Program-made: the position numbers and the translations under genes
NCBI GenBank assembly: GCA_020746105.1
Contig: CM036617.1
Location: 43,491,898-43,555,897 of the forward strand
DNA from: Trogon surrucura
Lineage: Eukaryota; Chordata; Aves; Trogoniformes; Trogonidae
DNA length: 64,000 bases
Reading direction: 5' to 3'
In this document: positions 34,996 to 46,288 of the stretch, in pieces
Layout: every line of letters starts with the position of its first letter
How positions within the stretch are numbered: the first letter of the stretch is position 1
Notes under the pieces: generated by a model
Told to the model about the DNA's origin: nothing
Databases searched by the model: none
The model's input: the letters and a program-made list of their open reading frames with translations, nothing else

Positions 34996-35558
34996 TAAGG
35001 TTCAACAATGCCAAGTGCAAGGTCTTACACCTGCATCAGAACAATCCTTGTTATCGGTACAAGCTAGGAGATGATGTGATAGAGAGCAGTCCTGCAGAAA
35101 ATGATTTGGGGGTACCAGTGGATGAAAAGTTGGATATGAGGCACCAATGTGTGCTTGCAGTCCAGAAGGCCAGTTGCATCCTGGGCTGCATCAAAAGAAG
35201 CATGGCCAGCAGATCCAGAGAGGTGATTCTGCCCCTCTGCTCTGCTTTTGAGAGGAGGGACACAAAAATGGTCAAAGGGTTGGAGCACCTCTCCTGCAAA
35301 GACAAGCTGAGAGAGTCAGAGATGTTTGGCCTGGAGAAGAGAGCTTATAGTGGCCTTCCAGTACCTGAAGGATACTGCAAGAAAGCTGGAGAGGTACTGT
35401 TTACAGGAGTGTCTAGAAATAGGATGAGGGGTAAGGATTTTAAATGAGAGTAGGGTAGATTTAGATTAGACATGATCTAGATCTCTGCTTGCTGCAGGAG
35501 GTTGGATTAGATGACCTTTAAAAGATCCCTTCCAACTCAACATACTCTATGATTCTAC
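34996..35558 (+). mobile_element. CR1: CR1 LINE 3' part, plus strand, head to head with the previous
   Basis: Plus-strand CR1 from ORF2 ([11 protein letters not shown], then [39 protein letters not shown]) to the tail catactctatgattcta. A deletion removes the part after [13 protein letters not shown], and the 3' UTR is shortened between agattagacatgatctag and gctgcaggaggttggattag. Its truncated 5' end abuts the truncated 5' end of the minus-strand CR1 to the left. Confidence 0.92.
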
Positions 35559-36338
35559 TTATATTTGACAAAACATTTGAAGGTTTGGATTCAGACAGGT
35601 ATTTCTATACTGCAATTGTCCTTAAGAATCTTCTTATATTCTATCCTTTTTTTTGAGTTAAACTGAAAATTTGCCTGCTTCCTGTGGTAGGGACCCCAAG
35701 ACATAAACCTGAGAACTGACTAGATACTGAAGGAAAGACGTTTACTCAGAGGATCTCATTCCATTTACCACATCTGTGGCCATCAGGTGATGGTTACAGA
35801 ATAATTTTCTCAATAATAGATTGAGAAAAAAAGGCTGTACATATTCTATTTCTTCAAAATTATGTTGATGGTTCTAAAAATGTGTCTTGAGAATGTTTTA
35901 ACATGGCCAGGGAGCCTGAAACCAATGATGTAATTAAGGTACACAATAGAAATATTAAACAGATACAATAGGGAGAAAAGGGAATAAAAACAAAAAGTCC
36001 TGCCCCCCAACAAGAGGTAGGAAAATTCCATTTACAGGAAATACAGCAGTACCTTTTGGAAGGAGGAGATAGACAGATATAGTAGAAAGCATGTGGTAAA
36101 AAGATCTATAATTTTTCTTTCCGTTTTTCCTGTCTCTGATACTGTATATCAGAAGGAGATGTCAGCATACCTTAGGAAGTAGCTGCCAGATCAGGAGTTT
36201 CGTTTGCCCCATCAAGGGATAATTTCTGAAAAGGAAGCGATAATTACACACTATTAGGGAATGCTGCTTTTGAAGTAATATTCTGTTTTCTTTCTTGTTT
36301 TTTTTTTTCTTTGTCTGTAGAAGGTATAAGAATTTAAG
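35559..36338. other. Non-coding stretch; possible unrecognised LTR
   Basis: From 35683 the sequence tgtggtagggaccccaag has the look of an LTR edge, and 35683-36240 is of different composition from its surroundings, with ccttaggaagtagctgccag near the end. I could not name the family or find a matching second edge. Confidence 0.3.
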
Positions 36339-36339
36339 A

Positions 36340-36525
36340 GGGCTAGTTTAGCTCACTCTGTTGAGCATGGTGCTGAAACACTGAAGGTCATGGGTTCAAT
36401 TCCCATTCGGTCCTCATGTGTTGCATGATCTAGTTGAGAGGCGTCCCTGCCCATGACAGGGATTTTGGATTAAATGATCTCTAAGGTCCCTTCCAGCCTA
36501 GGCCATTCTATGATTCTATGATTCC
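36340..36525 (+). mobile_element. tRNA-Ile-derived SINE with CR1 tail, copy 2 (TguSINE1-like)
   Basis: The same plan as the copy at 10038. The tRNA-like head starts ggctagtttagctcac and has the B box ggttcaattcc (36393-36403), a fit to the consensus. From tgatctagttgagaggcgtc the tail follows CR1 (gcccatgacagggattttgg, tctaaggtcccttccagcc) and ends in two units of attctatg. The tail is almost the same as the CR1 at 888-1021. The A box region has lost several bases (tagctcactctgttgagcat). Transcription by RNA polymerase III would run on plus. Confidence 0.88.
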
Positions 36526-39500
36526 AAGATTAGTAAACACCAAAGATTAGTAGTAAAGACTTTTTTTGGACTTTAGTTTGATCATGTATACACATTACCA
36601 CCAACAATTTCCTAAAAGAATAAATATTTTGAGTTTTGAGAAATAATAAAAAAGCAAGATTGTATATTCAATTAACCTGTAGGTCATCTTTGCAATTGAT
36701 TTAAATAAAAATTATGGTGAGGCACAAGTGTGGAAACAAGGTAGAATAGTAGCTAGAGGTTGATTTACTAGAAAATCAAGCAGCACTGGAAACTTAGCTA
36801 ATAATTTAAGAAATAAAAAGAAAAAGAAAATCCTATAAAAGACTGAAGAAATCCTAGTTAAGCATACATTATTTACACTTTAAGAAATGTAACTGTTAAG
36901 CAGTATCAGTGCAGTCAAAAATACTATACTGATCAGGAGGCAACTGAGTTTACAGGTTTTCATCTGATATGTGTAAAATATTTTGCAAGATTGAAACAAT
37001 AACTACATACTTGTAATGAATCTGAAGAAAACCAGTTTAGTCCTCTGAGTTTGCCATTTGCTGACCTACACTGTATCAGTGTGAGGTGGGGTGTGCAGCG
37101 TCAATAAGAAAAGCTATAAAAACTCACTGGTGTATCCACAAATCCCTGTGTTGAGCATTCCTTGAAAATGGTAACAACAGTAATAACCACATGCTGTCAT
37201 TTCACACTCCATATATCAAAAAAACTATACTGGAATAAAATTAAACATTAGTTTCCCAATTTGGCCATCTGTGGTATCATTTTCAATCCTTGTGTAGTGC
37301 TCATAGTGCATCACTTAAATCTTGTAAGCAGACTGTTTTGTATTTCTTACAGTAAAGTTGTATAAAATTCACTAGTTTATCTGCAGAAGGTTCTATCAGA
37401 GCCAAAAGCTGGAGCCAGCAATGTGTTAATGAAAAGGAATGAAACAGAAAGTTTAAAAAACTTTATGGCAAGAGGAATAGAAGATATAGTGAGCTCCCAC
37501 AGTATCGAGAATCCAACTACAGGAAGACAGTCTTCTAAAGAAGAAAGAAAGCAAGACTTTGGCAGTGCTTCCAGCAGGAATCACTCAGACACGACGATCA
37601 TCCAGATTACCAATTTGTATCTTCTACAGTCTTAATGGTGGAGTGATCACATTGTGCATACTTCTGAGAAGTCTTTTTCTCTTTGTTCCAGCTATCAGAT
37701 ATTCCTGCAGAAGGGATATTACAAGTCAAATGGACATCTGAAAAGCGAGTGTGCAGATATCAGGGGTTGAGGTGAACTGTGGAGTTAGTCTTCCAAGGAG
37801 GAATACTAGGTGGTGAAATCCTGCCCAGAATGTGAAATTAAAAGTATGAGTCTCTTGGATAGGTGCTGGTGGGAAAGCAGCAGAGCTATAAAAAATCACA
37901 TGACTCTTTTACCTTGATCCATGGCCAAATGCCCAGCCCTGTGGGATAAAACAGTACAGAACAAACGCTATCTTAAATCTCCATGTCCCAAGTGATACAG
38001 TGGGCAATGTGAAGTGCAGAAAATACACAGAGCTTTATATAGAAACATATTGTATGAAGACCTGTTTTAATCTTATGGTTAAAGACATTCTTAGGTAATG
38101 AATACAGATTTGAAAATAAGAAAGAATACTTCCTATAAATGAGAATATTTGGGTCACTTCTCTAGAGGAACATAATGTCTGGTTCCTTTAATCAGTTAAT
38201 CATTTAGTTTTTATATATGGACATATGTTTTATTCATAGTCTTAGCAGAACCAAAAATATCCTATGGCAGTCTAACAGTTAAAGTACCTAGGTGATGAAA
38301 ATGACAAGGACAAAAACATTTAAATGAAATATCAACACTGTCTTTTTTAATTTGTATTTATTTAGGGATCATATTACAAGCAGACTCTTTATGACTCCTT
38401 ACTTACGCACAAAGATAACATGGAAATTGATGTATAAGTTTTACATAAAAACAGAACTGAATATTTTAAGACAGCTTCTACTATGCACATTTTCTGATTG
38501 CCTGTTCATATTCTTAAAGTATAAATTAATTTCAGTAAATATCTTCCCTCAAGCACTCTAAACTGCTAGCTCATGGTGATCCAAATTATTTGCTCTAAAT
38601 AATTTATCTCCACATAAAGCTTACATAAAATTTGGTGTAGCAATTAGCATGACAGGGTTGTTATTGTCAGATACTCCTACTACAGGCTGAGACTGATACA
38701 CTCGCTGAGGATGTGATGGACTGTTTAACAAGCCTATCTACCACAAACAGAAGTCTACTCTGGTACCGTTCTGTGAATTATATAGGTCAATGACTTGTAC
38801 AGTTTGGTTAATACCTCGAAAACTGTCATTATGTACTTGCTTAAATAAGAGATGGAGGTATGCTTAAGCTGAGTTTGCATCTCCTTTGTGCTAGATGTCT
38901 GTAAATATTTCATTGAATGAGCTTATTGGCAAGATGTTCATGAAAGCAAGTTTTAAGCTTGCATTAAAGAATATTAATCTTGGAACTCAAAACTTGTCCT
39001 ATGCATTTAATTCTCAGAATTATATATCTAATTAGGAAACAGATGTCACTTGACTTGTGTAGACAAAAAAAAGAAATATGAGAAAATTTTAATTTCACCC
39101 TTTTCAAAATTTATGTCTTTAGTAATTTTCCAGCACTCCCCATCAAGTCAGAAAGAGTAAGAAAAGACAATAAAAATAATAAAAAATAATGAAACAAGAT
39201 ATTGATGAACATGTCAAATATTATTTTAGTTAATTTGAATATGACAATGTTTATCCTTTAATTTTAAATGTTGAAAGTTAAAACACAAGAATTTTGTCCT
39301 AACTCTTGCATATTAGGAAAAAATCACCGAAAGTATCCAGTCTTTAGTATGAAGCACACTGTAAGCATGATATTTTCTTGAAAACAAGGTACAGGCTCCT
39401 GAGGGAAAAAAAAAAAAATTTTGAGGTCACTCTTGCAAGCAAATATATCACATTAAAAAAAAAGAAAAAAAAACATCTTGGAGATGAGTTCTGCTAACAC

Positions 39501-42384
39501 AAAATATTTTGCACTTACTGTTCCTGTAAGTAACAGTAGTATATGCTCTTATTCTGCTCATCAGATGTAGACTGAAAATATAGTAAGTAAGTCCATAAAA
39601 GACATGAGTTATGGCCAAAACCAACCAAACAAAAAAGACCAGCTACAATACATAACTTCATTACAATAATTCTTTTTTTTTGTTCTTTATTTTTTTCCCT
39701 ACAAACACATGTTTCTCTTGTTGCTTCGTGGTAGCAGTCTGTTTACTCTGACTAGGACTGTGTTGTAGAAGATATTTACAACCTGAGACAAGAAAATCTC
39801 TGGATTATAAAAAAATAAAATTAAATCTATCTAAGAAGAAATACAGTTGTCTTTTAGAAAGAGATTATCCTTTAACATTCCAGGACTAAATTCCAGAGTT
39901 CTTCAACATGAAATACAAAATTGGCAAAAAAGTGACACAACATATTCTTACATATAATTTTTTATATTCTTGAGTACAAGAAACTATGCTCGTTGATGTT
40001 TGTGTGAGGTTTACATTTTGTGTGAGACTTACATTTTATAAATATGGAAGCTATACACATATAAGAATTTCACAGCCTACTAGAAGGATGCTAAATGCAA
40101 CCATCGAAACAAGAATGTAATTAAGAGAGACCTACACTGTTCCCTAACAGCTGTCTCTGAGTATTTCTCCTGATTACAACAAGGGATTTACAGGAGGAAA
40201 GCTATGCAGAATGGATTTGAAATTTTTTGTTTGAAGGCAACACGTTGTCACTATGATTCAGACTGCTTTTATTACCATGTCTAGAAATTGTCATTAGAGC
40301 TTTGATTAAGTTCTCATGTCTAGCAGAGTAAGAAGACTGCAGCATGACAGTAATTGAAGATTTCTAGAATCACTAACTTTTCTTCGCTTCAATTATTGAG
40401 GTTGCATACCAAGAGATGAAGTACAGAATGCACTGACTGCATTTGTTAGTCATTTTTCCTGACAAAAAACCCCACAGCCTCTTGGTGTGTAACTTCACTA
40501 ACCAAAGAGACAACATGTAGCCCATTTTTTAGATCTTTTGGCAAATTTTAATACTCCTGTTTATAAGCTTGAGTTTTTTTCTGCAATCACCTTAAGTGAT
40601 AACAAAGGATATTTTTTTTCCTTTCAAGATTTTTCTTCCTTTTCAAAAAAATGAAGTGAAAGGAGATCACAAAAAAAATTTCAGGAAAGATGGTCTCTAT
40701 TCTGATCTCTAGTATATTAATTTTAAACTAGTTTTAATCACTTGGAATCAGTGTAATTATTTATGATTTATTTTTCTAGAAAAGAGATCTAAATCTGAGC
40801 CCAAACTTCAAGCAGTTCCAACTCATGAAAGCCTATTAATCAAAAGATTACAGTTACTCCCTAAAGACAATTATGGTTTTCAGTCAGGTCATGACATGTC
40901 ATAAAACAACATCCAGGGACGTATTACCCTTTACACAAATTACCCTTTTGTTCCTTCCAAAGGGATCACTGATGACATTTAACTGTTGCAAATGAATTTG
41001 GTATTGTTCTTCTGAATGAAAATATGTAAAATTGCTAACATTTTGCTTGTAGATAGAAAAAGGATGAAAAAGGACAATAACACATGGGAAGCCTAATGCA
41101 ACATGAGCACAGAGTCATGCCATCTTTTAAATAAGATCTATTCAAATTTAAATACCTGCAATAGATCATAAATGTTTTTGAAGTTAGTTTAGTTAAGAGT
41201 ATTTCCTAGGATCAAATGTTTAACTATTCTTGTATTTGTAGAACATTCTTTCCTGTGTATGAAGTAATCATTCGGCATATGGTTGTAGTTACTTCGTAGC
41301 TTTTTTAAGTTTAATCTGCATTTCAAGTATGTTCTTTGTACTACATGTTGTTATGCTACAAGTCACACCAGTGCTGTTACAGAGAACATTCTGTAAGCTT
41401 CTGATGACAGGTCTACTCTAAAAAACCAGGAAAACTTGATTCACTTAATTGGGTTTGTATCTATGCTAGGATTTTTGATGCTTTTTACCTAGGTATAGTG
41501 ATTTCTTATCTTCAACTTTACTGCTTGAATTATTTGGAAGAATCACTACTATTTATTATACATCTTGATATTCCAAGATGAAAGATGCTATAAAAATGAA
41601 AGATATTATTACTATCATTCTGTAATTTAAGAACATGAAGTCCTTCATGCTTTAACTGGCTAGTAAGTAAATTTCATATTCTTCATCATTTAGCAATTAC
41701 GTTATAAAAATTAAAGGCTGGAACTAAATTTTTTCATTAGCATAGGTGTTTTGATATGAGTATTTTGCCAATACAATTTAGTGTGATACAAGAAACTAGA
41801 AACTAGAAGTTATTAAGCCATTTTGGCCATCCATTCTTTGTCGAGTTTGAAATACAGTTTGCCTGATACGTATTGTTTTGACATTAACATTACATGATTT
41901 TAAAGAAAGGTCATGATTAATTTTAGACTATTAATGTTCTAGTTCTCAAAATTTTGGGGGAATTGGATGACCATATATTTTAAGGTGACACAAAAAGGTG
42001 AAAAATTGAAATTAAATGTAATATAGATTCTAACTAACTCAAAAGCACACTGAAATTTCCTAGCAGAATTCATTAGGTGCCTGAAGTTGTAAATTTCTGA
42101 ATAGTCTTGATAAACATAAATAGCTTAGTGCTGTTGTGATGCCTAAATGTAAAGAGGATCTTATCCCATAAGCAGGCTCTGACTATTCTCAGTATATGAT
42201 GACAAATGTATATAACAGAAAAACAACAGAAAATTTCAGTGAAAAAAAAAAAAATTATTTCTTATATGCTAATGTAGTTATCTAGGACAGAATTTTGGGG
42301 TTTCATCTACCTCTTCCATGTCCTGCGACCTTTCTCTGGTCATCAGCAGACAGAAAAAGGACGTGTGATTATACACCTCCATGA
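36526..42384. other. 5.9 kb stretch free of recognisable repeats
   Basis: AT-rich throughout, with A-runs near 39404-39418 and 42242-42254. Only chance-sized frames (37423-37741, 38352-38561). No repeat family, exon or RNA gene is recognised. Confidence 0.42.
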
Positions 42385-42389
42385 CTAAT

Positions 42390-43265
42390 TGTCGCGGGTT
42401 AGGGCTGGGCCGGCCACTAACGCGGACAGACGCTCTCTAACCCCCTCTTCCCCCCCCCAAACGGGAAGAGAAAAGGGAATGAGGCAGAGAGACTTACAGA
42501 TGAGAGAAGAAAAAAAACTAGAACAGCTTTAATATGAAATGAAAATAATAGGAATAATGGTAAAAAGATAAAAGTAAAGAATTATATACAACTATAGATA
42601 GTAACCCGGTATCGAACCTGACTCCCTCCCCCGATAGAAATCCCCACTGGTGCTGCAGAGCAGGAGGCACTGGGGAAACCCCAGGCTCAGCGGCGGCGGG
42701 GAGCTGGATACAGGGAGCTGGATTCGGGAACTCAGGATCCGGATCAAAATCAGGAGGTCAGATGGAGTCCTCTCTGGACACCGGCCATTGCAGAAAGGAA
42801 GGGCGAAAAGGCCGAAAAGGGCAAAAGGGGGTAAAAGGGCCGAAAAGGGCAAAAGGGGCAAAAGGGCCGAAAAAGGAAGGACTGAAACTCTCGTGATCAC
42901 TCAATTTATACTAAATATGACGTATATGGGATGGAATACTCTCGTTGGTCACCTGTCCTGTCTGTTACCCCCCGGAGGTGCCACCTTTTACTTCCTTGTG
43001 CCCCCCTCTTACTACCCAGCACCCCCAGCGTGGCACACAAGAGCCAGCAGTGGCCTTGGTCACTATAGGAATAAGTATAAGCAAGAGCCTTTCTACATAC
43101 CAGTCCCAGGCAGTGACTGTAAACATCAGATGTTATCACTGCCAGTAGCACACACTGTCTGCAAAAACATGCTGCTGACTTCAGAACGTGCAGCCTTTTA
43201 GAAGACACTAAACTGAAAAGTAAAATTCACTAAACAGGACTGGGTTTTTAGCTAAACCCAGGACA
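42390..43265 (-). mobile_element. Solo LTR, ERVL-like family A, copy 2, with target duplication
   Basis: The 876 bp LTR runs from TGTCGCGGGTTAG to CCCAGGACA on the plus strand. CTAAT stands on both sides (42385-42389 and 43266-43270), a perfect 5 bp target duplication. Five base pairs fits ERVL-type elements. The sense strand is minus, with ATTAAA at 42528-42533. It is about 90 bp longer than copy 1; the difference is a short-period purine/GC array at 42797-42886. With a complete LTR, both ends and a target duplication but no internal region, it is a solo LTR left by LTR-LTR recombination. The 183-codon frame inside (42650-43201) is not a gene. Confidence 0.92.
42797..42886. repeat. Short-period tandem array inside the LTR
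   Basis: Units of the type gggccgaaaa / gggcaaaag (9-10 bp) repeat about eight to nine times. At the same place LTR copy 1 has only a short aaaaagggaaagaa. Confidence 0.85.
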
Positions 43266-43433
43266 CTAATCACATAGAATGTTTGATTTCCTCTTCAGGA
43301 TACATATTTGACATTTTAGACAATGATAATCTAAAGGAAAGTAAAAAGTATTTCTGAAAGATAAAAATCCAAATCTCTCTTCCTCAGTGTCTCTTGAGTC
43401 TCTCCATTGGTTTCAGAACCCTTTATTCACCAT

Positions 43434-44424
43434 TGTCGTGTTCTGAGCTGACCTCTCTGGCCGAGAGCAAAGAACTACATGGTCACCTGTTCACTCTTTC
43501 CTCCCTTTCCACAGGGTTGTGGAGGGAGAAAATTCAACTAAAAAGGCTCAAGGTCTGAGATTAAGGACATGGAGGACAATAATATACCACTTAAAATGAT
43601 GGGTAAAAATCAGAGTAGGCTTGGGGAGAAAACATAAATTGAATTTATGACCACAATTTATGCAGCAGGATAGTGAGAGGACTACATAAATAAATACAAC
43701 CAGATCTTATATACTCTCCCCCCTCCGTCCTTCTCACCTTCCCAACTACCTCTTCCCCCCATATCAGTGCAAGGGGGGCAGGGGGTGGTGTGTGATGTCC
43801 CTCTGTTCATTACTTATTGTCCATGGCAGTACCTCCTCCTTGAGAAAGAGGGCTCCTCACAGTCTCTCATTTATGCCACATGGTGTCCACCTGACAGGAT
43901 GCAACCCACTTCCTCTTTGTGAGTCTTTCCCAATCGGAGCTATGGGTCACTTCAGGCACATCTTCCACTGATGCTCGGTCTCTCCCTCCTCTAGTATAGG
44001 GTCCTCCACATGCCACTGTATCCTGGACCTTCTCAGCACCATTGATCTCCTCAGCTCACAGGCAATCATCTTCCTGTCATCTCACTCACCACAAGGCCCC
44101 ATTGAAAGGTTCTGCTCCAGATCCTTTCTCTCCCTCTTTCTTCTCAGAACAGTGTTCTTTTGTTTTCCTCCCACCTCGCCCTCCTCTAGTAGAAAAACTC
44201 CCCAACATAAAGGACAGGACAGATTAAGACAAGATGAAAACAAAAGAAATAGAAACAACGAGATTGCCTCTTAAATACCTGGATCACAGAGGCACTGATT
44301 GGCCTGGCTCTGACCAGAGGCCCCTCCACCTGGGGGTGGGACAGGCTCTTGAAGTTTCACAAGACTGATCCCTCACAGCTCTCCGCCTGCTTCCAAAATG
44401 CCTGTGTGACTCTAATCCATGACA
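43434..44424 (-). mobile_element. Solo LTR, family D, with target duplication
   Basis: The 991 bp block starts TGTCGTGTTCTGAGC and ends CTAATCCATGACA on plus, so both ends are TG...CA with an inverted TGTCRTG. ACCAT occurs immediately before (43429-43433) and after (44425-44429), a perfect 5 bp target duplication, again ERVL-like. The sense strand is minus: a CCAAT box (ctgattggcc on plus, 44295-44304) precedes TATTTAA (44271-44277). The 3' half, in sense, is rich in purines. No internal sequence remains. Frames inside it, such as 44042-44227, are not genes. Confidence 0.87.
44271..44304 (-). promoter_or_regulatory. CCAAT and TATA elements of LTR D
   Basis: On the minus strand GGCCAATCAG is followed about 20 bp downstream by TATTTAA, the order expected for an LTR U3 promoter. 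Whether it is active cannot be told. Confidence 0.55.
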
Positions 44425-44429
44425 ACCAT

Positions 44430-46157
44430 AAAAAACCCCCATATTTTAGAATTTATTGTAAAAGAAAGGGAAGCGCTTTGGGATACCTGCAGAACTACCT
44501 GTTTGAATATGCTCCCAAAGAACATCATCTCAACAAAATAATTCTGAATTACAGACTGTGGAACCATACAGAATATTTCTACTGCCTACCTAGCTTCTTT
44601 CCACCTCAAAACCACACAGATAAAGCCTATGATAGCTACATTAAAACACCAAGACAAAACCAAACCACCACACTGTAGAACTAAACTAAACAGACAAAAA
44701 AAATCAAAATCCACAAAATAAACCACCGTTGATGAAGACATAGTTCAGTACTGCAGAGAGGAGAAAATGTAAACTCCCAAAGGAATGATTAATCTTGCTA
44801 GGAAGACAAAGAAGACTCCGTGACTGGAAATTAAACTCAGGAACTATGTATGTCCAACACAGAATTAGTTAAGAGCTATTATAATTTAAAAACAAACTAC
44901 AAATGGAAATATTAAGTGTTTTATTCCTTTTAGTATTTCTTTCAAGTTCAAGCAATATTTTAAAATTTATACTTTACCAAAGTTATATGACCTTTTTATT
45001 TAATATATCATATTAATGATCAGCTGTTCCTGTCATGTCTTTAAAATATATACATATATAAGAATTGCCAGATGTAAGAAATGAAGTTCTCAAGAAAAGA
45101 GTTTGTGACCATGCATAGATTAGTATTACATCTTGACCCTCTGTAATAAGATTTGCTAGTGATTACTGTCGTGGAAACTACTTAAATGATCTTTCTTAAA
45201 GATTGGACACAGATTTTGTTGAGCTTCTTTGAAGGAATTGTCTATTCTCTGGAGAATGCAAAAATCTCTTTCCTAACTAGATTAAAATAATCTTTGTGCT
45301 CTTCATAACATTTATGAACTGTGTTGTCCTAACAGACAACAGCGTACACACTGTATAGTTTAAAATAGTAGAAAATAATTTAAACATATACAGGTCAGAT
45401 GTGAATATCATGATTTTGACCTTTTAATTATTGCTAGTGCTTGAAGTACAACCAAGTTCTAAAGCTCAGCTGTACATCTCAAACAGATTCCCACCCCTAA
45501 GAATGTAAAATCCAAGATGCGTACTAACCATACACCACACACATGTCCAGGTTTCTATAAATCCAAGCTGATGGACCAGACAGCTTGTAAGAGGCAACCT
45601 CAAAATAATTCCCTTTTTTCAGTTGTTCACAGGCATGGACTTTGACTGTACGGTCATAGAAGTAACAGCTTTGTCATTTATACTGACAAAAAGAAAAGCA
45701 GTTCAGAGTTTTTAACAAGTTAGTGGTCATTCGTGTTGTCAAAATCAGGGTGTATGTAGTACAGGATGGATTTTACTAAATTCAACTAAATCTAACTAGA
45801 TTTCTATTATAAACACCTATAGCAAAACACAGGTCTTAAAATGGTCTATGAACTGGATCTTCAGAGATCCTCTTTATCTCTGTTAGCTGCAGAAGGATGC
45901 CAGGTCACTTGCAGTTGTTGTCAGTAATAGACATCAAAAGTTGAACTCTCTTCAGCTAGTGGGGAGATCTCAGGATATTTAAGAAGTGGAAAAATATCTT
46001 ACAAAGAGATTATAGAATTTTATCCATCTTATCAAATAAAGGTCAGAAAGTAACCTAATGCACATTTTCCAAGTAACCTAGGGATAGGTTTTATGATTAC
46101 CTTAAAACATGAAAGCAGACCAAGAACCCATGTCTGGAGAATAAATGCTATACTTAA
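44430..46157. other. Non-coding stretch, nothing recognised
   Basis: The 109-codon frame at 44349-44678 starts inside LTR D and is not a gene. The rest is AT-rich and unrecognised. Confidence 0.45.
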
Positions 46158-46288
46158 TTTCTTTTCTTTTCTTTTCTTTTCTTTTCTTTTCTTTTCTTTT
46201 CTTTTCTTTTCTTTTCTTTTCTTTTCTTTTCTTTTCTTTTCTTTTCTTTTCTTTTCTTTTCTTTTCTTTTCTTTTCTTTTCTTTTCTT
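46158..46288 (+). repeat. (TTTTC)n microsatellite
   Basis: About 26 uninterrupted copies of the pentamer. It gives artificial Phe/Ser/Leu frames (46093-46327). The perfect array suggests it is still variable in length. Confidence 0.97.

Noticed and set aside
42650-43201. 183-codon frame (and 5651-6121, 156 codons) as a conserved protein pair
   Set aside because: They translate alike only because both lie in copies of the same LTR; the array in copy 2 is low-complexity.
5401-43265. Family A LTR copies 1 and 2 as the two ends of one provirus
   Set aside because: They are 36 kb apart with unrelated repeats between them and no gag, pol or env; copy 2 has its own CTAAT target duplication.
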